Of a stretch of DNA of 64,000 bases, positions 46,126 to 53,674 are shown one piece after another (positions within the stretch are counted from its first letter, which is position 1; each line of letters opens with the position of its first letter). Where the stretch lies: the NCBI RefSeq assembly GCF_001425405.1, contig NZ_LMQP01000001.1, forward strand, positions 261,582 through 325,581. Direction: 5' to 3'. The position numbers and the translations under genes were made by a program. Under the pieces are notes generated by a model, which was not told where the DNA came from, made no database searches, and saw nothing but the letters and a program-made list of their open reading frames with translations. Source of the stretch: Sphingomonas sp. Leaf412 (lineage in GTDB: Bacteria; Pseudomonadota; Alphaproteobacteria; Sphingomonadales; Sphingomonadaceae).

Positions 46126-46550
46126 GCCACCGGCTCCGCCGCATGCGCCGCCGCCGCGGCCGCCATGTCCATGAACATCGGTCCCCAGCCGTGACCGTCG
46201 GGATCCTCGAACGCGCGGCTGTACATGAACCCCAGATCCTCCGCGTCATGCAGTTCGCGTCCGCCCGCCGCGACCGCCGCCGCGGTGATCGCATCGACCG
46301 CGGCCCGGCCGTCGCGCGAGATCGCGAACATCGCCCCCGATTCGGTGCGCGCGTCGATGATCCGCTTCGAGGTGAAGGTGGCGTAGAAGGCGTGGTCGAG
46401 CAGCATGACGTGGATCGTGTCGGACAATGCCATCGCGCTCGCCTGCGCGTTGGAGAACATGTCGTTCTTCACGAAGCCGATCGCCGCGTAGAAGGCGGTC
46501 GCCCTCGCCACGTCGGCCACCGGCAGGTTGATGAAGATCGTCTGCGGCAT
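46122..46550 (-). CDS. VOC-family (glyoxalase-like) protein
   Basis: A 142-residue VOC protein: IFINLPVADVARATAFYAAIGF at the start and DPDGHGWGPMFMD near the end. First gene of the six-or-seven-gene operon running to 42855 and divergent from the HxlR regulator, with tandem dyads in the 67-bp spacer. Confidence 0.9.
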   Translation of the reverse strand: MPQTIFINLPVADVARATAFYAAIGFVKNDMFSNAQASAMALSDTIHVMLLDHAFYATFTSKRIIDARTESGAMFAISRDGRAAVDAITAAAVAAGGRELHDAEDLGFMYSRAFEDPDGHGWGPMFMDMAAAAAAHAAEPVA

Positions 46551-46598
46551 CGTCCCTCTCCTCGTCGGCGAATCGCCCCGTTGCATTTTCTGCCCCCG

Positions 46599-46638
46599 AT
46601 GGTTATCAAAAACAACCATGAGGTTAGAAAAGATAACC
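46599..46638. promoter_or_regulatory. Tandem operator-like dyads for the HxlR regulator
   Basis: Dyad 1 (46599-46619): ATGGTT..AACCAT arms, 9-nt centre. Dyad 2 (46622-46638): GGTTA..TAACC arms, 7-nt centre. Centres are 21 bp apart, two turns of DNA, so two dimers would bind on one face. Dyad 1 includes the A and T of the regulator's ATG and dyad 2 lies in its first codons, which predicts autorepression and joint control of the divergent VOC operon. Confidence 0.6.
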
Positions 46639-47289
46639 GACGATCGGCAGCGCTGGTACGATGATGCCTGCGGCACCGCGCTGGCGATGGAATTGATGGG
46701 GGAGCGCTGGTCGATGCTGATCGTGCGCGAGCTGATGTTCGGCCCGCGCCGGTTCGGGGAGGTGCGCGCGGGACTGCCGGGTATCAGCGCGAACGTGCTG
46801 ACGCAGCGGCTGGAGGGACTGATCGAATCGGGCATCGCGACGAAGCGGCACTTGCCCTCCCCCGCCAACGTGCAGGTCTACGACCTGACCGACTGGGGCC
46901 GCGACGCCGGTCCGCTGATCCGCCAGCTCGGCCATTGGGCGGCCCGTTCGCCGCGGCACGACCGGATGGCGTTCATGTCGCCCGCCTCCGCGATGATGTC
47001 GCTGGAAGCGTTGGTCGATCGCGACCGGGCGGTGGCGCAGGACATGACGATCGCCTTCCGCTTTCCCGCCGACGCCTTCGTCGCGCGCGTCGATGCGGAC
47101 GGCCTGTCGATCCGCCGCGGCGAGGATGCGGGCGCCGACGCGACCTTCACCGGCGACACGCTGGCGCTGCGGATGACGATCTACGGCAAGGTGCCGTTCG
47201 ATGCCGCGGAGGGGATGGCGGTCGACGGCGACCGGACGCTGGCGCGGCGCTTCGTCGATCTGTTTCGCCTGCCGGAGAAGATCGCGTGA
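46618..47289 (+). CDS. HxlR-family transcriptional regulator with C-terminal ligand-binding extension
   Basis: A 223-residue protein. Residues 10-100 form a winged helix of HxlR type: CGTALAMELMGERWSMLIVRELMFGPRRF and PGISANVLTQRLEGLIESGI. HxlR proteins are usually about 110-120 residues; this one has an added C-terminal domain (110-223; ADATFTGDTLALRMTIYGK) resembling the SCP2-like fold of some MarR/HxlR relatives, which may bind an effector. Divergent from the VOC/GST operon, likely its repressor. Confidence 0.88.
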   Translation: MRLEKITDDRQRWYDDACGTALAMELMGERWSMLIVRELMFGPRRFGEVRAGLPGISANVLTQRLEGLIESGIATKRHLPSPANVQVYDLTDWGRDAGPLIRQLGHWAARSPRHDRMAFMSPASAMMSLEALVDRDRAVAQDMTIAFRFPADAFVARVDADGLSIRRGEDAGADATFTGDTLALRMTIYGKVPFDAAEGMAVDGDRTLARRFVDLFRLPEKIA

Positions 47290-47363
47290 CCTGCGCGTTG
47301 TGGTTGACGCGGGCGCGTTCCGTTCGCACTGGATAAGACCACTTCAAGCGAACGGCTTAACGA

Positions 47364-48368
47364 ATGACCGATATCCCGAACACCCAGCCCGACAGCCGGG
47401 ACACGACGATCCTGGACGCGCCCGACAAGATGGTGAGCGTGCGCGACCTGTTCGGGATCGATTCGGACATGGAATGCCCCGCCTTCAGCGAGGCGGACGA
47501 GCGCGTGCCCGATCTCGATCCCGCCTATGTGTTCGATCCCGACACCACGCTGGCGGTGCTGGCGGGCTTCGCGCACAACCGCCGCGTGATGGTGCAGGGC
47601 TATCACGGCACCGGCAAGTCGACGCATATCGAACAGGTCGCGGCGCGGCTGAAATGGCCGTGCATCCGCATCAACCTGGACGCGCACATCAGCCGCATCG
47701 ACCTCGTTGGCCGCGACGCGATCGTGCTGCGAGACGGGCAGCAGGTGACGGAGTTCCGCGAGGGCCTGCTGCCCTGGGCGTTGCAGACCCCGACCGCGCT
47801 CGTCTTCGACGAATATGACGCCGGCCGCCCCGACGTGATGTTCGTGATCCAGCGCGTGCTGGAGACGGAGGGGAAGCTGACGCTGCTCGACCAGAACCGC
47901 GTCATCCGCCCCAACCCGCATTTCCGCCTGTTCGCGACCGCGAACACCGTGGGCCTGGGCGATACCAGCGGCCTGTATCACGGGACGCAGCAGATCAACC
48001 AGGGGCAGATGGACCGGTGGAACGTGGTCGTCACGCTCAACTACCTCCCCGCCGCGACCGAGGCGCGGATCGTGCTCGCCAAGTCGGGCGAGTATGACAA
48101 GCCCGACGGGAAGAAGGTGGTGGAGAACATGGTCCGCGTCGCCGACCTGACGCGAAAGGGCTTCGTCAACGGCGACATCTCGACCGTGATGAGCCCGCGG
48201 ACCGTCATCACCTGGGCGCAGAACGCGCTGATCTTCAAGGACGTCGGCTTCGCCTTCCGCCTGTCGTTCCTGAACAAGTGCGACGAGGCGGAACGCGCCC
48301 TGGTGGCGGAATATTACCAGCGCGTGTTCGGCAAGGACCTGCCCGAAAGCGTGGTGGGGAAGGCGTAG
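47364..48368 (+). CDS. cobS: CobS-type AAA+ ATPase (cobaltochelatase subunit)
   Basis: A 334-residue MoxR-like AAA+ protein: Walker [10 protein letters not shown] (about residue 75), Walker [11 protein letters not shown], sensor [12 protein letters not shown]. Very close to CobS of the aerobic cobaltochelatase CobNST. CobN is not in the window, and sphingomonads with CobS/CobT but no full pathway are known, so it may serve another metal-insertion or chaperone role with CobT. CobT is 1.4 kb away, across an opposite-strand PEP-CTERM gene. Confidence 0.92.
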   Translation: MTDIPNTQPDSRDTTILDAPDKMVSVRDLFGIDSDMECPAFSEADERVPDLDPAYVFDPDTTLAVLAGFAHNRRVMVQGYHGTGKSTHIEQVAARLKWPCIRINLDAHISRIDLVGRDAIVLRDGQQVTEFREGLLPWALQTPTALVFDEYDAGRPDVMFVIQRVLETEGKLTLLDQNRVIRPNPHFRLFATANTVGLGDTSGLYHGTQQINQGQMDRWNVVVTLNYLPAATEARIVLAKSGEYDKPDGKKVVENMVRVADLTRKGFVNGDISTVMSPRTVITWAQNALIFKDVGFAFRLSFLNKCDEAERALVAEYYQRVFGKDLPESVVGKA

Positions 48369-48400
48369 GTCCGCCGGCCCCGCACCACCGACGCGACGAA

Positions 48401-48431
48401 GGGGGCGGCCGGAAACGGTCGCCCCCTTTTC
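48401..48431 (+). terminator. Terminator after cobS
   Basis: AGGGGGCG (48401-48408) pairs with CGCCCCCT (48421-48428), followed by TTTTCG. 33 bp after the cobS stop. Confidence 0.8.
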
Positions 48432-48457
48432 GTTTCCCCGCGGGACGCGGCGCACGA

Positions 48458-48484
48458 AAAAGGGCGGCCCCGAAGGACCGCCCC
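48458..48484 (-). terminator. Terminator after PEP-CTERM gene
   Basis: On the minus strand GGGCGGTCC, loop TTCG, GGGCCGCCC, then TTTTT: a strong TTCG-tetraloop hairpin with one G-T pair. It faces the cobS terminator 27 bp away. Confidence 0.85.
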
Positions 48485-48509
48485 CTGTCGTCCGCGATCG
48501 CGTCGCCGA

Positions 48510-49469
48510 TCAGGCGAAGGCGATCCGCGCCTTCACGGCGGTGCGGCGGCGCATCGCGCCACCGACGGCGCCCATGCCCAGGATCATCAGCGCCCAGGTC
48601 GCCGGCTCCGGCACGCCCGGCAGCGCGGTGCCGCCGACGCCGGCGAAGCCGAAGATGAAGGTGGAAAAGCCCGGGGTGCCACCGTTGATGTCGCGCGCGC
48701 TCTGCCCGAACGAATAGACTTCCGCCCCGACGCGGCCCAGCGCGCTCAGCGCACTGGCCTCGTTCAGCGAGGCGCCGTAGAAGATCGAGAACTTCTGCGA
48801 CGCACCGGCCGCCAGCGGCGAGAAGGTGAAGTCGAACAGCGCGCCGTGATCGGTCGGGCCCGCGTCGACGAAGTCACCGGTGTACGCGCCCGAGAAGGTC
48901 AGCGGGCCGTTGTTGTCCGCGAAGCCGTTCCGGTTGACGCCCAGCACGTTGGCGGCGCCGTTCGATCCCTGGATCGTGACATATTCGTTGAACGCGGTCG
49001 GCTCGATGTCCCAGTCCATCAGGCGGCGATACAGCAGGTTGCCGGTCATCGCGGCGCCGGACGTGTTCGTGATCGTCACGTCGACCTGGTACAGGTCGGC
49101 GGCGATGCTGGGCGAGAAGGAATGCGTGATGCTCAGCCCGCCCGAGGTCAGCGAGGTGTTCGACACCGCGGTCGAGCCCGTGCTGGTGAAGCTGTCGAGG
49201 GTCAGGTTCGAGATGCCCGACGCGTTGTTCGCATAACCCTGCACGCCCGTGCCCGCATTCGCGACGCCCCAGCCTTCGCAGGCGCAGCCCGCGCGCGTGC
49301 CGTCGACGTTGTTGCGGATGTCGAACACGCCGAAGCCGCCGTTGTTCAGCTGGCCTTCGGCCGAAACGCCGAGGCGGATGGTGCCGTTGTCGATCACGGC
49401 CTGCGCCGATGCGACCGACGGCGCCGCGATGCTTGCGGCGACGAGCCCTGCGAGAATAACGTGCTTCAT
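48510..49469 (-). CDS. PEP-CTERM sorted extracellular protein
   Basis: A 319-residue secreted protein. Signal peptide MKHVILAGLVAASIAAPSVASA; central beta-rich repeats with threonine/serine/asparagine (NLTLDSFTSTGSTAVSNTSL); C-terminal sorting tag VPEPATWALMILGMGAVGGAMRRR (PEP motif, hydrophobic helix, arginine cluster), recognised by an exosortase. No exosortase gene is in the window. One CACEGWG cysteine pair is unusual. On the strand opposite to cobS and cobT, which it separates. Confidence 0.92.
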   Translation of the reverse strand: MKHVILAGLVAASIAAPSVASAQAVIDNGTIRLGVSAEGQLNNGGFGVFDIRNNVDGTRAGCACEGWGVANAGTGVQGYANNASGISNLTLDSFTSTGSTAVSNTSLTSGGLSITHSFSPSIAADLYQVDVTITNTSGAAMTGNLLYRRLMDWDIEPTAFNEYVTIQGSNGAANVLGVNRNGFADNNGPLTFSGAYTGDFVDAGPTDHGALFDFTFSPLAAGASQKFSIFYGASLNEASALSALGRVGAEVYSFGQSARDINGGTPGFSTFIFGFAGVGGTALPGVPEPATWALMILGMGAVGGAMRRRTAVKARIAFA

Positions 49470-49490
49470 GATAGTCTTACCCCCTAGTGC

Positions 49491-49510
49491 AAGGTCGCGT
49501 CCGCGACCTT
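49491..49510. promoter_or_regulatory. Perfect 20-bp dyad upstream of PEP-CTERM gene
   Basis: AAGGTCGCG, TC, CGCGACCTT: 9-bp arms with a 2-bp centre, 22 bp before the ATG at 49469. It lies in the 343-bp divergent gap (49470-49812) in front of cobT, which holds nothing else I can name. Suitable as an operator or 5'-UTR stem. Confidence 0.45.
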
Positions 49511-49812
49511 GTTGCGATGTGACCGACGCATGCTGCGTCGCCGAAGTCGACGGACGTTGGCTGCTGTCGACTCGATCGACGTCCGCCACCCCGTTAACAA
49601 GGCGTTCATTATTGCGTCGATTCACCCCCGGCAACGGCTGTTACTTACAACAACTTCGCCCGAGTCTCGAACTGGTACGTTAACCGTTCGCGCCGTCGTG
49701 CCCGCGCCCTCCCGCCCGCTTCCCGCCTGCTTCGCGCGTGGCGGCCCCGGGGCGAAACGATTGGCGGCGGCGGGTCGTTGACCTGTCCCGAACGACGGAC
49801 CACAGCTTTTCC

Positions 49813-51636
49813 ATGGCCACAGAAACTCCCCTCGACCGCTTCAAGGCCGTCCTCGGCGGCACCGCCCGCGTCGTGGCGGACGAGCCGGAGCTGGAACTGG
49901 CGTTTACCGCGGACGCGCCCGCGCAATCGGGCAAGCACCTGAAAGTGCCGATGCCCGCGCGCGCGCTGCCCGCGGACCAGGTGGCGGAGGCGCGGGGGTT
50001 CGCGGATCAGTTCGCGTTGCGGCTGAAGCATCACGATATCGCGCTCCACGCGCGCGCCGCGCCCGCGGACGCGACCGCGCGCGCGGTGTTCGACGCGGTC
50101 GAATTCGCGCGGGTCGAGGCGCTGGGCAGCCGCGGCTACGCCGGGATCGCGGACAATCTGTCGACCGCGCTGGACGTGCGGCTGCGCAGCGACCCGATCA
50201 ATCGCGCCCGCACGCGGGACGAGGTGCCGCTGTCGACCGCCCTGTCGCTGCTGGTGCGCGAGGCGCTGACCGGCGTCGCCCCGCCCGCCGCCGCGCAAGG
50301 CGGCGTGGCGATGGTCCGCGACTGGGTCGAATCGCGCGCCGACCTCGCGTCGCTCGCGCTCGCGATCGACGACCAGCGCGCGTTCCAGGGCCTGACGCGC
50401 AAGCTGCTGGAGGACCTCGACCTGGTCGAGGGCGAACAGATGCCCGAGGAGTCCGAGGACGAGGGCGAGGAAAGCGACGGCGAGGAATCCGGCGACGAGG
50501 GCGAGAACGAGGACGGCGAGAGCGAGGGCGGCGAGGGCGAGGCGCAGGTCGAGGCGCGCGGCGAACAGCGCGACGCCGACGATCAGGAGGGCGAGGGGCA
50601 GGAGGTCGAGAGCGACGAGTTCGACGATATCGACGGCGAACCCGGCGACGACGGGGAGGAAGGGATGCAGCCCGTCCGCCCCAACCGCCCGCCGACCGAC
50701 CTGAACGCGCAGTTCGACTATCGCATCTGGACCACCGGATACGACGAGGTCGTCGCCGCCACCGATCTGTGCGACGCCGACGAACTGGCGCGGCTGCGCG
50801 GCTATCTCGATCAGCAACTCGTCCACCTGCAATCCGCGGTGTCGAAACTGGCGAACCGGCTGCAACGCCGCCTGATGGCGCAGCAGAACCGGTCGTGGGA
50901 CTTCGACCAGGAGGAAGGGCTGCTCGACGCCGCGCGGCTGGCGCGCGTCATCGTCTCGCCCGGTAGCTCGCTCAGCTACAAGGTGGAGCGCGAAACCGAT
51001 TTCCGCGACACGATCGTCACGCTGCTGATCGACAATTCCGGCTCGATGCGCGGCCGTCCCATCTCCATCGCGGCGATCAGCGCGGACATCCTCGCGCGCA
51101 CGCTGGAACGCTGCGGTGTGAAGACCGAGATCCTGGGCTTCACGACGCGCGCGTGGAAGGGGGGACAGAGCCGCGAGGGCTGGCTCGCCGCGGGCCGCCC
51201 GCCCCAGCCCGGCCGCCTCAACGACATTCGCCACATCGTCTATAAAAAGGCCGACGAACCCTGGCGCCGCGCGCGCCCGAACCTGGGCCTGATGATGCGC
51301 GAGGGGTTGCTGAAGGAGAATATCGACGGCGAGGCGCTGTTGTGGGCGCATTCGCGCATGATGGCGCGGCCGGAGGAACGCCGCATCCTGATGGTCATCA
51401 GCGACGGCGCCCCGGTCGACGATTCGACCCTGAGCGTGAATTCCGGCTCCTACCTCGAACGCCACCTGCGCCAGGTGATCGACTGGATCGAGAAACGCTC
51501 CCCCGTCGAACTTTGCGCGATCGGCATCGGCCACGACGTGACGCGCTATTATGCCCGCGCGGTGACGATCATGGATGCGGAGCAACTGGGCGGCACGATG
51601 ATCGAACAACTGGCGGCGCTGTTCGACGCGGAATGA
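49813..51636 (+). CDS. cobT: CobT-type VWA cobaltochelatase subunit
   Basis: A 607-residue protein. An N-terminal helical domain (1-210), a strongly acidic linker (about 212-300, glutamate/aspartate/glycine runs), and a C-terminal VWA domain with the MIDAS motif IDNSGSM (D-x-S-x-S) and later [12 protein letters not shown]. This is CobT, partner of CobS. ATG 49813 is chosen ([11 protein letters not shown]). No CobN is adjacent. Confidence 0.93.
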   Translation: MATETPLDRFKAVLGGTARVVADEPELELAFTADAPAQSGKHLKVPMPARALPADQVAEARGFADQFALRLKHHDIALHARAAPADATARAVFDAVEFARVEALGSRGYAGIADNLSTALDVRLRSDPINRARTRDEVPLSTALSLLVREALTGVAPPAAAQGGVAMVRDWVESRADLASLALAIDDQRAFQGLTRKLLEDLDLVEGEQMPEESEDEGEESDGEESGDEGENEDGESEGGEGEAQVEARGEQRDADDQEGEGQEVESDEFDDIDGEPGDDGEEGMQPVRPNRPPTDLNAQFDYRIWTTGYDEVVAATDLCDADELARLRGYLDQQLVHLQSAVSKLANRLQRRLMAQQNRSWDFDQEEGLLDAARLARVIVSPGSSLSYKVERETDFRDTIVTLLIDNSGSMRGRPISIAAISADILARTLERCGVKTEILGFTTRAWKGGQSREGWLAAGRPPQPGRLNDIRHIVYKKADEPWRRARPNLGLMMREGLLKENIDGEALLWAHSRMMARPEERRILMVISDGAPVDDSTLSVNSGSYLERHLRQVIDWIEKRSPVELCAIGIGHDVTRYYARAVTIMDAEQLGGTMIEQLAALFDAE

Positions 51637-51722
51637 TTGCCTCCGGAACGGAGGCGATCCCCCGCCGCTTCACGCCGAGCACCTTATGACGGACCGCCCC
51701 GGTTCGATCGTGAGGAAAAGAC

Positions 51723-52724
51723 GTGACGTTGCAGACCGATGCCGAAAGGCTCGCAGGTATCATCGCCGACTATCGTGAAGGCGAGATCGACCGGCCCGAC
51801 GCCGCCCACGTGCTGCGATGGATAGCACAGTTTCCGGCTGCCGTGCGCGCGCCGCTGTTGGCCGAGACGACGCACGTCCTCGCGCGCACCTATGTCGACC
51901 GCCCTGCGATGCGCCGCTTCCTGTCGTCCGTCGCAGCAAGCAAGCGCTTCGCCGGTGACGATCCGGCGACGTTCTGGCGCGGCGTCGCCTTCCTGCGGAT
52001 ACAGCAGGCCGGAAACAGCCAGCGGGACATGCTCGCGCTGTTCGACGAGATATTGCAGGACGCGTTCGGTTTCACGACCGCGGATTGCGGTGCGCAGCCG
52101 CACACGCACGTGTATCTCGACGACGGCGTCTTCTCCGGCAATCGCGTCGCCACCGACGTGATGCGCTGGATCGAAACCGCGGCCCCCGCCAATGCCAGGA
52201 TCGCGGTCGTCGTCATCGCGACGCACCTGTACGGGCGCTACAACGCCGATGGCCGGATCAGGAAAGCGGCCAGCGCGGCAGGAAAGGACGTGAAGCTCGA
52301 CTGGTGGCATCAGCGGGAGATCGAGGATCGCAAGACGTACACGAATTCGTCGGACGTCCTGCGGCCCAAGAGCGTGCCGACCGAGGCGCAGGCCTATGCC
52401 GCGACGCTTCGCTATCCTCCCGTGCTGCGTACGGGCGACCAGCTGGGCGCCCTCAAGCTGTTCTCCTCACCCGCCGCACGCGACCTGATCGAACAGGAAT
52501 TTCTGAAGGACGGCATCGACGTACTGGACCGGTGCCGCCTGCTGCGCGAGAGGCCCGCGATGCGCCCGCTGGGTGCGGTAACGCTGGCGACGCTCGGGTT
52601 CGGCACGATGTTCGTCACCTATCGGAATATCGCCAACGGCACGCCGCTCGTTCTATGGGCGGGCGATCCGTGGTATCCATTGTTCGAACGCAAGACGAAC
52701 GCCAAGATCACCGGAAGGCGATGA
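51723..52724 (+). CDS. PRTase-CE-like phosphoribosyltransferase (predicted conflict-system enzyme)
   Basis: A 333-residue cytosolic protein. An N-terminal helical part (1-85) leads into FWRGVAFLRIQQAGNSQRDM (84-103) and the PRPP-binding loop VYLDDGVFSGNRVATDVMRWI (about 130-150), where canonical PRTases have two hydrophobics, DD, then TG or SG. This matches what I know of the PRTase-CE group, described by comparative genomics in prokaryotic conflict systems. A wide HAVVVIATHLYGRYN segment follows. It has no signal peptide. The NADAR gene overlaps it by 4 bp. The target of phosphoribosyl transfer is unknown. Confidence 0.75.
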   Translation: MTLQTDAERLAGIIADYREGEIDRPDAAHVLRWIAQFPAAVRAPLLAETTHVLARTYVDRPAMRRFLSSVAASKRFAGDDPATFWRGVAFLRIQQAGNSQRDMLALFDEILQDAFGFTTADCGAQPHTHVYLDDGVFSGNRVATDVMRWIETAAPANARIAVVVIATHLYGRYNADGRIRKAASAAGKDVKLDWWHQREIEDRKTYTNSSDVLRPKSVPTEAQAYAATLRYPPVLRTGDQLGALKLFSSPAARDLIEQEFLKDGIDVLDRCRLLRERPAMRPLGAVTLATLGFGTMFVTYRNIANGTPLVLWAGDPWYPLFERKTNAKITGRR

Positions 52725-53347
52725 CAGACACCCAGGCCCGCCGTTATCGTCGCGAGGACGTCGTCGCGTTCCGACGCACGGGCGAGACGTTCGGCGGCCT
52801 GTCGAACATGGCGCCGGGTTATCCCGTCATGATCGGCGACCGGCGGGTAGCGACGGTGGAGGCGCTGTATCAGGCATGTCGCTTCCCGCATCTTCCGGAT
52901 GTGCAGGAGATGATCCTCGCGCAGGGCAGCCCGATGACCGCAAAAATGCGCGCGAAGCCCTTCCGCTCGCGATCGCGTGGCGACTGGGACGACGCGCGCG
53001 TACCGATCATGAAATGGTGCCTGCGGGCGAAACTGGCATGGAACTGGCGGCGATTCGGCGCCCTGCTGGAGGAAACGGGCACCCGCGCGATCGTCGAGGA
53101 TTCGCGGCGCGATCCGTTCTGGGGCGCCGTGCCGCAGGAAGACGGGACGCTGGAGGGACGGAACGTGCTGGGGCGCCTGCTGATGCAGCTTCGCGAACAC
53201 TATCGGGACGATCCCGATTCACTGCGGTCCGTCAAACCCCTGCGCCTCCCGGACTTCATGTTGCTGGAGATGCCGATCGGTATCGTGGGGCCGGTCGGGA
53301 AGGCGCGCGGGGAGTGGGATCGCGCCGAAGCCGGAGCGTTGCTCTGA
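52721..53347 (+). CDS. NADAR-family N-glycosidase
   Basis: A 208-residue YbiA/NADAR-fold protein. FGGLSNMAPG (24-33), VEALYQACRFP (46-56), RGDWDDARVPIMKWCLRAKL (86-105), EDSRRDPFWG (126-135) and LEGRNVLGRLLMQLR (144-158) are the conserved blocks; E126 and D127 are the expected catalytic pair. Known members cleave N-glycosidic bonds, including ADP-ribose on guanine in DNA when paired with DarT toxins. Here the partner is a phosphoribosyltransferase, suggesting it undoes that enzyme's product. Its ATG overlaps the PRTase stop (ATGA). Confidence 0.85.
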   Translation: MTDTQARRYRREDVVAFRRTGETFGGLSNMAPGYPVMIGDRRVATVEALYQACRFPHLPDVQEMILAQGSPMTAKMRAKPFRSRSRGDWDDARVPIMKWCLRAKLAWNWRRFGALLEETGTRAIVEDSRRDPFWGAVPQEDGTLEGRNVLGRLLMQLREHYRDDPDSLRSVKPLRLPDFMLLEMPIGIVGPVGKARGEWDRAEAGALL

Positions 53348-53613
53348 CCATCGCCCCGCCCCCCGGCGGCTTCGTCGGACCGGTCAAGCGGTCGATCACG
53401 ATCGCGGGGCATCAGACCTCGATCAGTCTGGAGCCGATATTCTGGCGCGTGCTGGAAGCGCAGGCGGACGCGCGCGCCCTGCCGCTGTCGGCGCTGGTCG
53501 CGCGGATCGATGCGGTGCGGATCGTGGCGGAGGATCCCCCCAACCTGGCCAGCGCGCTGCGGTCCTGGCTGCTGGCACAAATGTGCGACGACGATGCGAA
53601 CATGTCGCAATAA
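53314..53613 (+). CDS. Ribbon-helix-helix protein (RHH_4 family)
   Basis: Up to 99 residues. GPVKRSITIAGHQTSISLEP is the family signature (strand and first helix), with NLASALRSWLLAQM at the end. No ATG lies in frame nearby; GTG 53314 (inside the NADAR frame) or CTG 53344 (after GGAG) are candidates. RHH_4 proteins are DNA-binding, often single genes. It could control the PRTase-NADAR pair or be independent; the overlap suggests co-transcription. Confidence 0.65.
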   Translation: MGSRRSRSVALTIAPPPGGFVGPVKRSITIAGHQTSISLEPIFWRVLEAQADARALPLSALVARIDAVRIVAEDPPNLASALRSWLLAQMCDDDANMSQ

Positions 53614-53616
53614 CGT

Positions 53617-53640
53617 TTGACAGTGCGAACGACTCTCAAT
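53617..53640 (+). promoter_or_regulatory. Putative promoter and Fur-like box before the siderophore receptor
   Basis: TTGACA at 53617-53622 is a perfect -35, and TGCGAACGACTCTCAAT (53624-53640) resembles alphaproteobacterial Fur/iron boxes (TGCNAATGATTCTCATT-like). The -10 is not clear. It lies 35 bp before the receptor start. Confidence 0.5.
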
Positions 53641-53674
53641 AGCGAAGCCCCCGTCACCAAGGGGAACCAATCGA

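Noticed and set aside
42855..46550. Antibiotic-resistance (bleomycin/fosfomycin-type VOC) cluster
   Set aside because: VOC sequences do not show the metal ligands or length of known resistance enzymes; kept as general detoxification operon.
51723..53347. Restriction-modification or classic DarTG system
   Set aside because: No methylase, nuclease, DarT or macrodomain sequence in the region; the first gene has a PRTase loop instead.
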